From Golubevia sp. BC0850 (taxonomy: Eukaryota; Basidiomycota; Exobasidiomycetes; Golubeviales; Golubeviaceae), in contig JAAVVG010000005.1 of assembly GCA_012976225.1 (NCBI GenBank), positions 124,001 through 188,000 on the forward strand: a stretch of DNA of 64,000 nucleotides. Direction: 5' to 3'. The notes below the pieces were generated by a model. It saw nothing but the letters and a program-made list of their open reading frames with translations. It was not told where the DNA came from and made no database searches. This document shows positions 1-11,800 of this stretch, piece by piece. The translations under genes and the position numbers were made by a program. Positions within the stretch are counted from its first letter, which is position 1; each line of letters starts with the position of its first letter.

Positions 1-376
1 GGTTGAGCAGAGGGGAGGCTTGACTGATCGAAGAGCTAGCTAGACTCTGAAGAGTGGAGAGTAGAAGTGAGATCAACGCTTGTCCATGATGAGAGTCTAA
101 GATTGGTCCAAGTTCTGAGAGAGGGATGGAACTGAAGTATTTGAAAAGCTCGTTGACCTCTGAAGGTATTGATGAGTCCATCTTGAAGCTTGAAGGAGAG
201 GATGAGGTGGGTGGGATGCAAGGAAGAGTAGGAACTTCTCTCCTCTCTCGATAGTGTAGTCACACACCCAGCCGAAGTCCAGCGTAAAGAAAGCAAATGT
301 ATTCAATGTACGTAGTATATCTAGAATCAGCATTCTCCCTCCACTTTCAAGTTCTTTTCCTTCATTCTCGAATTTC
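1..376. other. Left flank and 3' region of the SOD gene, no gene seen
   Basis: This stretch lies downstream of the minus-strand superoxide dismutase. Short open frames exist on both strands, but none has a recognisable domain, a convincing start or a splice pattern. It most likely holds the 3' untranslated region of the SOD transcript and the flank of an unseen neighbour. Confidence 0.5.
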
Positions 377-1459
377 TCAAGCTTGCTTCATTCTCTCCTC
401 TGCCTTTGCGAAGTTGATAACCTCCCAAATAGCCTTGAAGTAATCAGCCTTGACATTCTTGTATTGGAGGTAGAAAGCGTGTTCCCATGCATCAACTCCA
501 ATGAGTGGAATGTGAGCTGGAGAAGAGAGAAAGATAAGAAGATTCATGATCAGCCCTGGTACATCTTCCTGTCGATCTCCCTTCACCCTCGAACCTTCCC
601 AAACCAAACTCACAAAGTAAAGGATCTTGGTTGGCAGTGGTGATAATGTCGAGCTTCTGTGTAGCTGGGTTCAATCCCAACCAACCCCAACCACTTCCTT
701 GAATTCCAGCCAATTGAGCATTGAACTTGGTCTTGAGCTGATCTAGTCCACCGAAATCACGATCGATTGCATCCTTGAGAGCTCCATCTTTGAGCTCACC
801 TCCTCCGTTCTTGGAAGGAGCAAGGTTCTGCCAGAAGAGTGAGTGGTTGACATGTCCTAAGTGGAGAGAGGAGAAGGAGATGGGAGTCAGGACTCGACTC
901 CTCTACGTTTTCCTCATTAGAAAAGAAGCACTGGATTGAAACAAGATTCTGCAATCTATTGAAATCCTCTTATCGCGCACAGCCAGACAAACCATCCTTG
1001 AACTGCCCTTTGCCTCTGCTCCTTCTGGACTCACCTCCTCCGTTGAAGTTGATGGCTTTTTGAGTTGCGATACAAGTCTTGACATCATTGTTCTTCAAAG
1101 CTTCCTGTAGAGTCTCTTCAGCTTGGTTGAGGCCATTGACATAGGTTTGGTGGTGCTTTTGGTGATGAAGCTCCATGATCTGCCCAGAGATGGAAGGTTC
1201 GAGGGCCTGTAGGAGAGAGGGGAGAATGAAGGATCGATCGTCAGACGATTCTAGAAGATAGAAGGAAATTCAGTCCCTTCAAGACAAAAGAAGTGAAACA
1301 GTAGAGCGGTCTACTCACGCCGAAGTCATATGGAAGGTCAGGAAGAGTGTGCTTTCCTCTAGCTCCCATCATGGCGATGGTTGCAGATCTTGAAGCATTG
1401 AGAGCTCCAGAGGAACGTAGAGCAGAGCTTGAAGTCACACGAAGAGCGTTTCCGATCAT
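377..1459 (-). CDS. SOD2: Superoxide dismutase [Mn], mitochondrial
   Basis: This enzyme converts superoxide to hydrogen peroxide and oxygen in the mitochondrial matrix. The start at 1459 opens with an Arg/Ser/Ala-rich presequence ([20 protein letters not shown]) typical of matrix import, followed by [12 protein letters not shown], the usual mature N-terminus. Later exons carry [31 protein letters not shown] and [11 protein letters not shown], which hold the metal ligands His, His, Asp and His. The last residues are AEERMKQA. At least three introns split the gene. The order of motifs and the Gly-Gly-Leu-Asp context ([10 protein letters not shown]) fit the Mn/Fe SOD family; the mitochondrial presequence points to the Mn form. 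The gene appears intact. Neighbour on the same strand: a GFA-type protein 244 bp upstream. Confidence 0.95.
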
Positions 1460-1703
1460 TTTGTGTTGTGTTGGAGAGGTTGGGAATGAAAAGAGGTTAT
1501 GGGAGTTTTAGTCCTTTGAGGTGGAGCTTGAGACTCTCGCACTGGCCATTCAAATTGACACTGAGATGGACTTCAATAGCTCCAATCCGAAGATAGGTTT
1601 AGAAATCAGTTTTCATTTCACTATTCCAATTCAAAGTCGGTGTCTGTCTGATTACATGGAGGCAAAAAGCAAGCAGTCGGGAAAAGTAGGGGATACAGCA
1701 TCT

Positions 1704-2952
1704 TTACTTGGCTTCCTCGCTTCCTGGCATTCTGTGAGAGATTAATTGAGGTAGTACCAGAAAGTAGAAGAATTGTCAGGGGTGGAGATCGTACCAAGGA
1801 CTGCTTTGTTGCGTGTCGATTTCGAAAGATGCTTCTGAAGAGAGCTCCGAAGAGACCGAGGTGTTTCTTTTCCTATTCTGAACTCACCCAACGACTTTGG
1901 ACTGTCCGTGGAAGTTCCAACCCTTGCTGAAGGAAGGAGAGATCTTGTCAGAGAAGAGATGCAGTCCAACTGGTGGCAGGGATTCGAAGTCATCAATGCT
2001 TCCTGCCTTGATGAAAAGACTGTGGAAAGACAGAATGGCGAGAATTCAGTCAGGAACTGTCAAAGAAGACGAAAAGATTCTCTTATTGTCGGGACTGAGG
2101 GGCCGGGAAGGCGTTTCCCAAATCATCCCTTATCTCTTTCTCTGATTCTCCTTGACTCCTTTCTTGCCATTGACACTAACGCTTCTGGAGCATACTCCAG
2201 AGTAGTTCCGATTGGACTTCCGCATTTGTTACAGAACCATCTGGAAAGTCGGAAAGTGGGAAGAGAGTTAGATTGGTTACAGCACAGATCGAGAAAAGAG
2301 ATCATCATTCCAGAGAGGGAAGAGACCAACAGGATTCCTTTCAGTCAGTCGAGGCCAGCCTCCTTGCTTTGAAAGGATTTCAAAATGTGAATGGCCAGTG
2401 TACGAACCTGAATGGTCCTTGTCCACGATCACTTTGATCTTCGTAGCGAGTTAGACCTTCCTTGTTGGTGTAGGTCAATTTAGCAGATTCTAAACCTAAG
2501 TTGAGAGAGCCCCAACCTCCAGTGTATTTACGGCAATGAGTGCAGTGCTGTGAAAGTTAAGAGAGGCGAAGAGGGCGGGGAAGAAGCCAGGAAAGGAAAT
2601 TGAGGGGAAGAGGGTACTTTTGAGTCAGCTTCAAAGCTTTCCAAACAGAAAGTAAACCTAGTGTGGAGTCAGTCCAAGTTTAGGACCTTCTGAACTCACG
2701 CAAACTCTGAAGGTGGGTAAGGGCGGAAGCGGGAAGGAGGGAAGGTAAGAGAGGTCGAAGAAATTACTTCCAAGAACAGACGACTCGTTACTCACACTGA
2801 AGCGTCGCCCATTGGACCATCATACTTGTAAGTAACAGCTTTACATAAACATCCTGAGGATGAAAAGAAGATTTGGCGTCAGTGAGTGATCGTCTATTGA
2901 GTCCTTTACTTCACATTCGAAGCCCCAACTCACCTCCAGTGAATGATGACAT
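1704..2952 (-). CDS. GFA/CENP-V domain zinc protein
   Basis: Small protein of the glutathione-dependent formaldehyde-activating enzyme (GFA)/CENP-V family. Members bind zinc through paired CxxC-type sites; most fungal members have no proven substrate. The start at 2952 gives MSSFTGG, spliced to GCLCKAVTYKYDGPMGDAS. The next exons carry CTHCRKYTGGWGSLNLGLES and CNKCGSPIGTTLEYAPEALV, so the usual Cys sites (CxC, CxxC, CxxC) are all visible. An exon with LFIKAGSIDDFESLPPVGLH follows. I place the true end in a 28-nt terminal exon (1704-1731), which restores the family's usual Gly-Met-Pro ending (VVGMPGSEEAK) in phase. If the last intron (1732-1887) is retained, translation stops at once after VVG. 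The formaldehyde-related name is a family label, not evidence of that reaction here. Confidence 0.82.
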
Positions 2953-3598
2953 TGTTAAGTTAAGTCAGAGTGAGTTGAGAGAGAGTAAAAGTTTCGAGAG
3001 TTTTTCGAAGATGAAAGCTTGAAGCAGAAGGGAAGAAGAAGGATTTCACTTTTTAGATCCTTCTTATAGTGGTGTGTGTGTGTCGTGCGACATCGTCTTC
3101 TCAGCAAAGGTGTGGGTCAGAAGACCACCACCCAGGACTCAAAACCTCTTTCCTCAAATCGACTATTGAAGATCTTGCAAAACCCGTATAATCATCTTTG
3201 GATCACGTCTTGTCTTGGGAAAGATCGCTGGTCGAGGTCAGAGCGTGATGAATGGGAGGCAAAGGCATTTGAATTACAATTGTCCAGCCTGTCAGATTTG
3301 ACCCTTTGACCGTGAGCGTGGGCCTCGAGATCAGATTGTGATTGACAGAGAAGACAAGTCACCGTTCCCGGAATTTGACAGCTACACGGCTCTTCGAAGG
3401 AAGAGGGAAGTGAAGCGGTATGGCTTTCTGCGACTGTTTGCCTATTGCTATAGAGAACCTTTCACTCTTTGCCCGCCAGTCCTTCGAGAAAGAGCTTGAG
3501 TGAAAGAGCTGAAGTGTTCGTAGAAGACAGAAACCCAGAGGCCGACTTCAAAAAGGACAACGTCTGAAGTATCATTGGATTTGCCACCCATCCCTGTG
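2953..3598. other. Intergenic, no gene seen
   Basis: This is the promoter side of the GFA gene and the 3' side of the SWIM-protein gene, both on the minus strand. It holds a short GT run near 3075. The open frames on either strand have no domain and no splice support. Confidence 0.5.
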
Positions 3599-4484
3599 TC
3601 AACCTTCCTGGAAAATCAGAGTTCCAATGAAATCGTCTTCGTTTTCTGGAACAAGGGTTGAGATTCTGTTGAGTTTAGAAGCTATCCTAGCTGCTAGAAG
3701 ATGCTTACACTGCGTAAGAGAGAGCAGCCGAAATGAGAGGATGAGAGTGGGAAAGAAGCGTTCCAAAGTCAGTTTCAACACACTTCAACTGAACAGATTG
3801 AAAACATAGCGTTCGAAAATAATGCTGAAGATGAAAAGAGTAGTTTGAAGAAGGGGCACTAACCATCAAAATTGGTGTTCCAGAAGGACCAGCTTGTTCC
3901 GTAGCCCATTGTTGAACTTGATAACTAGGACAAGGGCAGTGTTGAGAGACATAATTAGTGGCTGATGAAGTCGTATCTGGACTGTCAGATTGATTCCAGA
4001 AGACTGTGTAGGATGAGAGTGGAGAGGAGGAAGAAGCTACTTGGTGATAGGTTCGCTTCAAGGTTGGGTGGCAGAGCTTGGTGACTGGTTACGATGGGTC
4101 GATCGAGATGAGAATCGATTAGAAGATATTAGAGGGTAATAGCCAGAGATGGAGAAAAGAGAGGAGAGAAAGGGAGTTTCGTCAGGATCGTTTCCAAGTT
4201 GGGAGAGGTTCTTTGGCGAGCAGCTGAAAGCTATGCCGTAGCTTGACTCTCTTTGATAACTGACCGTGACCTTTATCTATTATATCCAAAGCTAGTAGAA
4301 GAATCTTGTCGAACAAGAGATGAAGTGATTCGATGTCATCCTCAGTTACTGTGATGGGAGAAGAGTGAGAGTCAGAAGAAGCTTGGAGCTTTCTCTCTCC
4401 CTCTCTCTTTTCGTTGACCTTACGAGATTGTTGAATTGAGTTCAACACTTGATCCGCTATTCTACTGGTAACTTGTTGAGCCAT
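3599..4484 (-). CDS. SWS1: Sws1/ZSWIM7-type SWIM zinc-finger protein
   Basis: Sws1 proteins pair with Rad51 paralogues in the Shu complex and promote homologous recombination. Three exons join in phase. The first (from 4484) opens MAQQVTSRIADQVLNSIQQS and contains LHLLFDKILLLALDIIDKGH, matching the helical start and the ALDLVD stretch of ZSWIM7. The second has YHQVASSSS and the first half of the SWIM finger, CPCPSYQVQQW. The third opens CKHLLAARIASKL with the second half, so the CxC...CxH pattern is complete. The donor at the first intron is GTCAGT. Length (about 220 residues) is longer than the human protein (about 140) because of a Glu/Arg/Ser-rich insert after residue 25. Its start lies 83 bp from the start of the divergent F-box-like gene, so the two probably share a promoter. 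Confidence 0.83.
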
Positions 4485-4567
4485 TCAAGGATTATCTGGT
4501 TGAGAGAATAACTGCTTCTCATTCTCACAGCTCATTTCCCAGCTTCTTCTGCGACCAATCAAAGGAT

Positions 4568-6431
4568 ATGCCACTTTCATCTTACTTCAATTCGCTTTGG
4601 ACGAATGATTATGGTAATCATGATTCACAGATTAGAAGAACTAATAGATCAACTCAAACAGTCAGAACTGAACATATCGAGGTGAGTATAGAGTATCGCC
4701 ATCTAGAATCATTGTCTGTCGTCTGACCGCTCGCTCTTCTCTTTTCTCTGATCATGTTCCTATCTTATCTTATTCAAGGTGATTGGCGGTGGATCCGGAT
4801 CCTTATCCTTACCACCTCTACCACCTCTAGGTCAATCCAGACCAAAGCCATGGCGTTCCAATCCAACCACAACCATTCCCTCTATTCCCTCTCCAATCCC
4901 ACTAGATCCAAGATTACCACAAGAATTAACAACCCAAATCATTCTAATAGCAGCTCAGAACATTTCAACACGACGACGACGAGATCCGATCAATCAAGTC
5001 CTCTCTCTATGTCAAGTAGATAGAGCAACTCATCGAGCTATCTTCTCCATTCTCATTCTACCAAAAGTTCATCTTTCAGGATTGAAACAGATCAAAGCTT
5101 TCTCCAGGAGTTTACAAAGGGAAGATGGACTTGGAATTGGGGAGATGGCGGAGAGGTGTGTAGTTGAGATTCATATTTCGAGAGGAGATGATGAGGATGA
5201 GTTCTACTCGGAAAGAGAAGGAAATCAGGCATCTTTAGAGAATCAGAGACCAACAATGAGAGAAGAGTTGGAGCGTGGAAGTAAACCTAGATCAGGTCAA
5301 TCTCTCTACGATTCAGTTCTTGACCTTTCAAAGTTCGAGTCTTCAACTTTGACACATCTAAGATTAATCATCTCGAATTGTAGATCTTTGAAAGTTCTTA
5401 ATCTGAGCTGTACACCTTTGGTTTTAGATCCAAGGTGGCAAGGAGATGAAGAAGAGTTCTTAGATTCGAACTCTATTGTCAGAGGTTTACAGACGGTTAG
5501 AATTGGAATAGAAGAATTGATTTGTTTACAAACCCTTTACGGAGGAGACCTGAATGAGAAGCTTTGGATCAATCCTTTCAATTGGGGGAATTTAAAGAGG
5601 ATTCAACTCCATGGACCTCGGTTTAGGTTCACTAATCAAGTGGCAAGAGCTTTGGGAGGATTGAATTCCTTAGTGGAAATTGGGTTGATTATGCCTTTAC
5701 TTCCTAGGAACTTTTCTTATTTCAGCTCTACTAGTAGTGTTGGTAGAGGAGAAGAAGAATCAGTACTTCAAGTTTTAATCGACAATTGTAAGAACTTGTC
5801 GAAATTGTTGATAGTAGGTCATGATATCAAAAGGTTTGTTGGGAATTCTAAAGGATATCAAAATGAACTTCATGGGTTGAGGAAGAAATGGAAGGATGGT
5901 TGTAATTGTTCAGCAGATTTAACTTGTGAGAAAAATCAAGATGAAGAGTTGGAAGAAAGGGAAGAGAAAGAAAGTAATCTCAAGATTCTGTTAATCACTG
6001 CTAGACAGAGGAATCTTCAAGGAGATCAAAATTGTCATCCAACTATCTTTAGTGATTGGATGTTAGGGAGAGCTAGAGATGGGAATCATTGGAAATGGGA
6101 TGGGGAAGAAGGAGTTGAAGGAGAATCCATTTCGTTCTCTGTGGAAAGTTGGGATTGTCCTTATGAAACTCCTCATTCTTCTGGAGAAGAAACTGATTCA
6201 GATCAAGAGGAGTCGAAACAAGGTCAAGATCTGTTCCGAACTGGTTACATATGTTCGAGATGTAAAAGAGATGAGAGAGTTCGTAGAAGAAAGGAGAGAG
6301 GAGAATTGAATAAGAGACTAGAGAAAGAGGAAAGAGAGAGAGCTTGGAAAGAACGTCTTAGATTGGTGGCGCTTGAGAGTGTAAGGGGGAGAGGTGATGG
6401 ACCGGGAGAAGGGGTCGACAACTTGGATTGA
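4568..6431 (+). CDS. F-box/LRR-like protein, unknown target
   Basis: Two exons: 4568-4681 (38 codons, MPLSSYFNSLWTNDYG to the phase-0 donor) and 4779-6431. The second exon begins with a GTG codon that is internal rather than a start. After a Pro-rich segment comes LDPRLPQELTTQIILIAAQN followed by SLCQVDRATHRAIFS, which resembles an F-box helix set, and later LTHLRLIISNCRSLKVLNLS, which looks like leucine-rich repeat material. The rest includes a cysteine-containing patch (CNCSADLTC) and a highly charged C-terminus rich in Arg, Glu and Lys (CSRCKRDERVRRRKERGELN). If the F-box is real, the protein would be a substrate adaptor of an SCF ubiquitin ligase. That is inferred from weak similarity only. 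It shares a short divergent promoter with SWS1. Confidence 0.75.
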
Positions 6432-6710
6432 AATCTTTGAAGCCATTTCTGAGAATCACAAATCTTTGTAGACTTTGAAAGGAATTTAGAAATCATATTG
6501 TATTCATTTTTCATTTCAAGAGAAGAGCAGTAGAGAAGAAGAGCAGTACGGTTACAACATTAATTATAGTGGTGGTGACATGGGAGTTGTTTTGAAAAGG
6601 TGTTGCAATTGTGTGAAGCTTCAGTTAAGGAATCGAAGGAAGAGGAAGACAAAAGAAAAGAATGTCATGAACTAAAGGGGGATCAGAAAGAAAAGAAAAC
6701 TAAACGTGAT

Positions 6711-8051
6711 CTAAGCCATCAAAGTTTTCTCCAATTTCTCCCCAGCTTGAATGATATCTTCTCTAAGACTCTTCTCCTTCTTAAGAATCAAAGCACCAAT
6801 GATAATATTCCAAGCTTTATCTAAAGTTTCCCAATAACCACCATTGACCAGTCCAATAGCTACTCCATTTGCCCAAACGCTATGAATGTCCTTTGCGTGT
6901 TTTAAGAGCTCCTTACTTGCTTGTTGAGCCAAAGCCTCAATTGCAGCTTCACTCGGAGTTGGTAATTCATTTGGTGGAGTATTTCTTCGTAAAGAATTCC
7001 AATGACGAGTGATAACCGACATAGGAATGACAGCGGCCAATAATGAAGCTGGATCTCTAGTATAAAGATAAGTATGAGTAGTTGGGAAAGCTTCAGGTTT
7101 TGGAACCCTTAACGGAATGATTGGTAAAGTTGTTAAACCAGTTTTTTGTTTTGATGAAGCTAAAGAATCTTCGCTTGCTGAAATGCTACCTGATAGGGAA
7201 GGTAGAGAAATGCATTGAAGTGCATAAGGTAAAGAATGAATTGGAAGTAATAAACCGGAATTGACATCGGAAGTTGAAGAACAAACTGCTAAAATATGAC
7301 TTGGAGTTTGATTTCCATTGATCTCGGACGGTAAATTCAACTCTAATCTATCTGGTAAACCTCCTTCTGGAACTGATGAAAGTTGACTTCTGGTTTCTGT
7401 CTCGTGTGGATAGAATAGAGCTGTAGTTCTATCTAATAAACCAATTGGTCCACCAGAAGCTGTTGCGAAGAAAGCTGAACATGCATAATCGACTGGAATT
7501 TTGGCTTCTTCCATTTCTTCTGCTAGAAGATTTAGACCATGATAATTGAGATGACCTTCTAAGTCCAAATAAGGATTGGTAATTGGAGTAAGTGAAGGTT
7601 GAGGTAATTTGAGTGGTAATCTGAATTTAGAAGTTGAAGTCGATGGTTCTGGAGAAGGTTTCTTAAGATTAGAGCTTCGAAGCTTTGATTGAAGTGAAGA
7701 AGTTGAACGTGGTTTTGGAGAAGAAGAACTAGCAGTTGAAGTTGAAGGATTGTTAGTACCAGTTGAAGATCTAGTAATTCTCTTCGAGTGAGAGTCGACA
7801 GAAGGTTTGGCAGGACTGGAACTTCTAGATCTTGTTTGACCCTCAACCATCACTGAGGACCCGTTTCCATTCATGTTAATCCTTGAATTTATATTGTTAG
7901 AATCATTTGATGAGGAGATGATAGATTCTGCAGTAGCTCTGATTGAAGGTAGACCAGTGGAAGTAGGTGATGAAGGTGAAGAAACGTTCTCCTTGTTTCT
8001 TAGAACTGAAATGATTGGTAATTGAGAATGTTGACTCATGAAAGTTGTCAT
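6711..8051 (-). CDS. Probable Clp1 (clampless)-like protein
   Basis: A single coding exon of 446 codons. I start at 8051 (MTTFMSQHSQLP) because the upstream Met lies inside a likely 5' UTR intron (8060-8169, GTGAGT...TTTCAG). The first 130 residues are Ser/Thr/Asn-rich and look disordered. The conserved part includes TPSHILAVCSS, LPIHSLPYALQCISLPSL, LPIIPLRVPKPEAFPT and YLYTRDPASLLAAVIP. This spacing, a phrase about a proline-rich strand, then a tyrosine-leucine-tyrosine-threonine motif, matches my memory of the basidiomycete Clp1 family. Clp1 acts in clamp-cell formation and dikaryon growth in Coprinopsis and Ustilago, downstream of mating-type homeodomain proteins. The assignment comes from recalled motifs and was not searched. 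The C-terminus ends in a helical segment (KEKSLREDIIQAGEKLEKTL). Confidence 0.6.
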   Translation of the reverse strand: MTTFMSQHSQLPIISVLRNKENVSSPSSPTSTGLPSIRATAESIISSSNDSNNINSRINMNGNGSSVMVEGQTRSRSSSPAKPSVDSHSKRITRSSTGTNNPSTSTASSSSPKPRSTSSLQSKLRSSNLKKPSPEPSTSTSKFRLPLKLPQPSLTPITNPYLDLEGHLNYHGLNLLAEEMEEAKIPVDYACSAFFATASGGPIGLLDRTTALFYPHETETRSQLSSVPEGGLPDRLELNLPSEINGNQTPSHILAVCSSTSDVNSGLLLPIHSLPYALQCISLPSLSGSISASEDSLASSKQKTGLTTLPIIPLRVPKPEAFPTTHTYLYTRDPASLLAAVIPMSVITRHWNSLRRNTPPNELPTPSEAAIEALAQQASKELLKHAKDIHSVWANGVAIGLVNGGYWETLDKAWNIIIGALILKKEKSLREDIIQAGEKLEKTLMA

Positions 8052-8802
8052 TTTCGATTCTGAAATGATGGAAAGTAGTAGAACCAAGGTCAGTGCGGAG
8101 AAGCTTTTCCGGATGAGTCAAGAAACAATAAAGGAGAAGAAAAAAGGAGGTTCGTTCTTCTGTACTCACTGTGAGGCTGGTAAAGCGTTAAAGGTTTCAA
8201 GGTTAGATTTGGGCTGAAAACGAAAGAAAAAGAAGTTGATGTTAAGGAGAGAAGAAGGAATTTTGAGAAAAGGGGAAAGAAAGGAAGTCTTCTTATAATG
8301 GATTGAATTGAAGTCAAATGAAATTTGGGTGGGATGAGAGTGCGACGTGACGGCGATCCACTCCTGAAATCCACTCACCCGACGAGGACTTGATGCGACC
8401 TTCTATTTCACTCATTTTTCGAGTTCCTTCCTCTTCCCTTTTCACTTTCTACTTGCTCTACATTTGATCTTGAATACTTAAACGCGATTTGGTTTCGAAA
8501 GGAAGGGAATAGTTGGGGGAGAGGTTGAGATGCTCTACTTCCACGTGTCTTCCAATGATCTTGAGCCAGGGACCAACCTTCTTTTTGGAGGTCTGTGGCA
8601 GATTGTTCTTGACAGGGCTTTAATCTACCTACCTAGAGATTGAGAAGTGAGCTGTTGAGCTCTTGACGAGCAGGTGAAGCCTGATTCTGAGAAGCGTGAA
8701 GCGTGAAGGCTGAAGGCAAGCTCGGAATCTCTCCCACCATCAAGAGTCGATTCACTCTCAACGCAAGTCGGTGACAAGAGCCAAGTAGAGACTTAAACTA
8801 GA
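8052..8802. other. Divergent promoter region with a 5' UTR intron
   Basis: This interval separates the minus-strand Clp1-like gene from the plus-strand His-rich gene. On the minus strand a likely 5' UTR intron runs from 8169 (GTGAGTAC) to 8060 (CATTTCAG). The remainder holds no supported gene. Short open frames between 8090 and 8378 lie across this intron and look non-coding. Confidence 0.55.
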
Positions 8803-11800
8803 ATGGCCAAAGGTGGTCATGCTCACAACAGCAATTCAAATCATTCCAACAATCACAATCATAATCACAATCACAGCAGCACCACTCAATCAAAGGCCAC
8901 CTCTTCCTCTTCCTCTTCCTCTCCTTTAACGGATGAACAACTTCAAGACAAAGCAATCGCAATCATCACAAACTCTACTTTTGATGATTCTCTTTTCAAG
9001 ACTCTTCAATCCTTTGAACGACACCTTTCTCAAAGACCAGAGATCTGCTTCCTCACTCGTTTAGACAAAGTTTTACCTTCCTTCTATTCTCAACCTTCAA
9101 CTCCTGACGCTACTTTTATCACTTTGGCTTTCATTCTACATTATCCTTATGCAAATCATCCACCTCATCTCCAACCTTTTCGTCAAGTTTTGATCAAGTC
9201 GAAGAATTTACTCAAAGCCATTTTGAAGAGCAAAGACAAGGATGATCACCATCTCTTGGCTCATTCTCTACCTCTCATTCTAGCTTTGGAAGCTTTGTTG
9301 GAAGGTCACGATGCTTTGGTGAGTTAGATTGGAGGATTCAATGGGTATTGGGAAGGTGGGAACGGGGTCGGGAGGGGAGCAAGCTGTAGGCTCACTCAGT
9401 CGAAGAAAAGATAGCATACATTCAATCAAGGCTTCCCTCAGATCTCGTATGAGAAAGGTTGAGCTACAAAAATCTTACCTGCCCATTTAACCATCCTTAC
9501 GACCATCAGGCTTGGCTATCTCCTCGATCTCCAGCAGATCTCACTAGAGGAAGATTCCCATCAGCTCCGATCACTCTCCAAGACTCAGCAGCTGCTCTTC
9601 AATCAAACCTAGTTCGTCAAAAGATGGAAGCTCTAGAAGTTTCAAAGAAAGCAGCATCGGATAAGGCAGCAGTGGAAGCTTCCAGTGCTGCTCGAGAGCG
9701 CAGCGCTGTCCCACCTCCCTCTCCTCCTCAAGTATCTCTTCCGACCGAGGCCGTAGAAAGCAGCCACACTACCGGCTCAAGATCTCCATCGCCTCAACCA
9801 GATGTACCTTTCTCTCCTGTAAGTGTCATCCCAGTCAAGGCAGGTGAAGCTTCGTCGTCTCTGAAGGAAATGGCCTCCACTGCGAAAGGAAATCTCAACT
9901 CTCCTCCAGATTCCTCCAACGAGCTACCGACCTCTCAAGATGGATCAAACGCAGCTACCTTATCAGCTCCTTCTTCGATCTCGAAGCCCCTCTCTGCTGC
10001 AGCTGCAGCAATCCTCGCAGCTCGATCCGGAGGAGCCAAAGCAGCAGTCGTGGCAGGTGGCGTTAGAAGAGCTAGACCTCGTCAAAAGACGAAGAAGTCC
10101 AATGGAGCTTCTTCCTTCGCTCATGATCATGAGCACGATCACGATGCCGAAGATCATGAACACGAACACTCGGACTCTGAAGCAAGTGACGGAAGTGGAG
10201 GAGCTGGAACCTGCACCTGCTGCCAACCACCAGGAGGACCAGGATTCCACTCGCCGGAGAGTAGCATGAAGATGTTCCAAGCTTTGACTGGAAACTCGCC
10301 GGAGAGTACCGGAAGGGTCAGAGATTGGTTCATGGAGTCGCTTAGGAGGTTCCCTTCCCATCTAGACGACATCGGGGTCGTGGTCTTGGAGGCAGAAGCT
10401 TTGGAAGCCGCTGGAGTTGGGAAGGAAGATCCTGTCTGGTTAGACTGGTCTCTCAGAACCGCTCGAGCTATGAACGAGGCTGCTCTCTCGAGTCGCTCGG
10501 AGCTCACCACGATCCTTAACGGCCTCCCGGACTGTCCAAAAGAGAGAAATAGCATCAAGATCGACGTCATTCCATCGATTCCAGAAGGACTTTTCGAAGT
10601 CGAAGCTTGGAACAGCTTAGGAACGATCAAGCACTTCAGACCTCTAATGAGAGCTCTGTTCTTTCTCTTCGAGATGCACGAATCTCGTATCTCGTCAGAA
10701 TTCAGAAACGTAGACATTGGAGCAAAGAGAGATCAACCTACTCAAGCCAATCTGGAAGCTCAAGCAAGACTCAAAGCCAGACGATCGGAGAACTTTTTGA
10801 AAGAGATGAAGAAGGTGGAAGTGGAAGCTCAAGATTCTGTCAATATCAACAGTAGTGAAGGGAAGATCAAGGAGATCTCATCCAAGAAACTTCCTCCACC
10901 AAAAGTCGCTCCCCCTTGGGCTCGTCGGATCCCTTCAAGTTCTTCTAAGATACCAGGTATTCAACGAAGAACTAACCACGTAAGCGATAGTGAAGAGGAA
11001 GATGAACACAAGACCAAGGTCGTCGAGGCTGTGGCTCTCATCGCCTTACTCAACGAGGGAACTAAGAGAGCGTTGTCAATGAGAGAACAACAGGTCAGTC
11101 GTTTGGTCAACACCCTATTCAGAATGGCTTCGTTACTAACCGTCCCCGACTTGTCTTTCTCACCACCTATCAGGAACTACGCTCTCTCAGTAACGTCGCT
11201 CTAGGAGCCCTTCAAGCCACCTTCTCAGCTTCTCAGGTACGCCTGCTCTGTGAACGCAATCCTCTCATTGGTCACGAATTCTTGAGCTGCCTCTGCAAAC
11301 ACTCTATCGAAGCTGATGAGAAGCTTTTCGCTGTCCTTAAATCTGGTCACACCAATGCCACGCAACAATTAGTCTACTTTCTTCAGACTGCTTCAGTCAA
11401 TCTGGTCGATTACGTCACACCTCTGGCTTCCTTAACACCAAGTCTTAGAACCTTTGATCTTCTCACAAGGCTGCTTGGAGATAGAACCGAAACTCTTTTC
11501 AGAACCGAGCCTGTCGAGATCCCAGAAGTGGATCCAGAGAAGAGAGCTCTTCTAGGAGCTCCAGCGGCAAGGACTACTCTAGGAGCTCTCACTAGAACCT
11601 ACTGTCTACCTGAGTTCCTCTCAAGACAGGTGGACAAGATAGAGAAGAACAAGAGGGAAGGGGACAATGTTGAAAAGGCAATTGGATTGCTTTGTCAGTT
11701 CGTCGGATCTCTTTTGACGTCAGGTTTACTTTCGGTCAAACAACGTTCAGCAAGAGCTTTGATAGATGCAGGTACTTCGGAGAGGGCTAACGCTCAGAGT

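Noticed and set aside
9459-9509. Start of a separate gene at 9459 (SYKNLTCPFN)
   Set aside because: The first codon is TTG, and the acceptor at 9509 joins the preceding exon in phase 0 to WLSPRSPADL, so this is intron.
10154-10717. Antisense 187-codon frame opposite the His-rich protein
   Set aside because: It mirrors the Ser/Ala-rich coding strand, has no domain and no splice sites on that strand.
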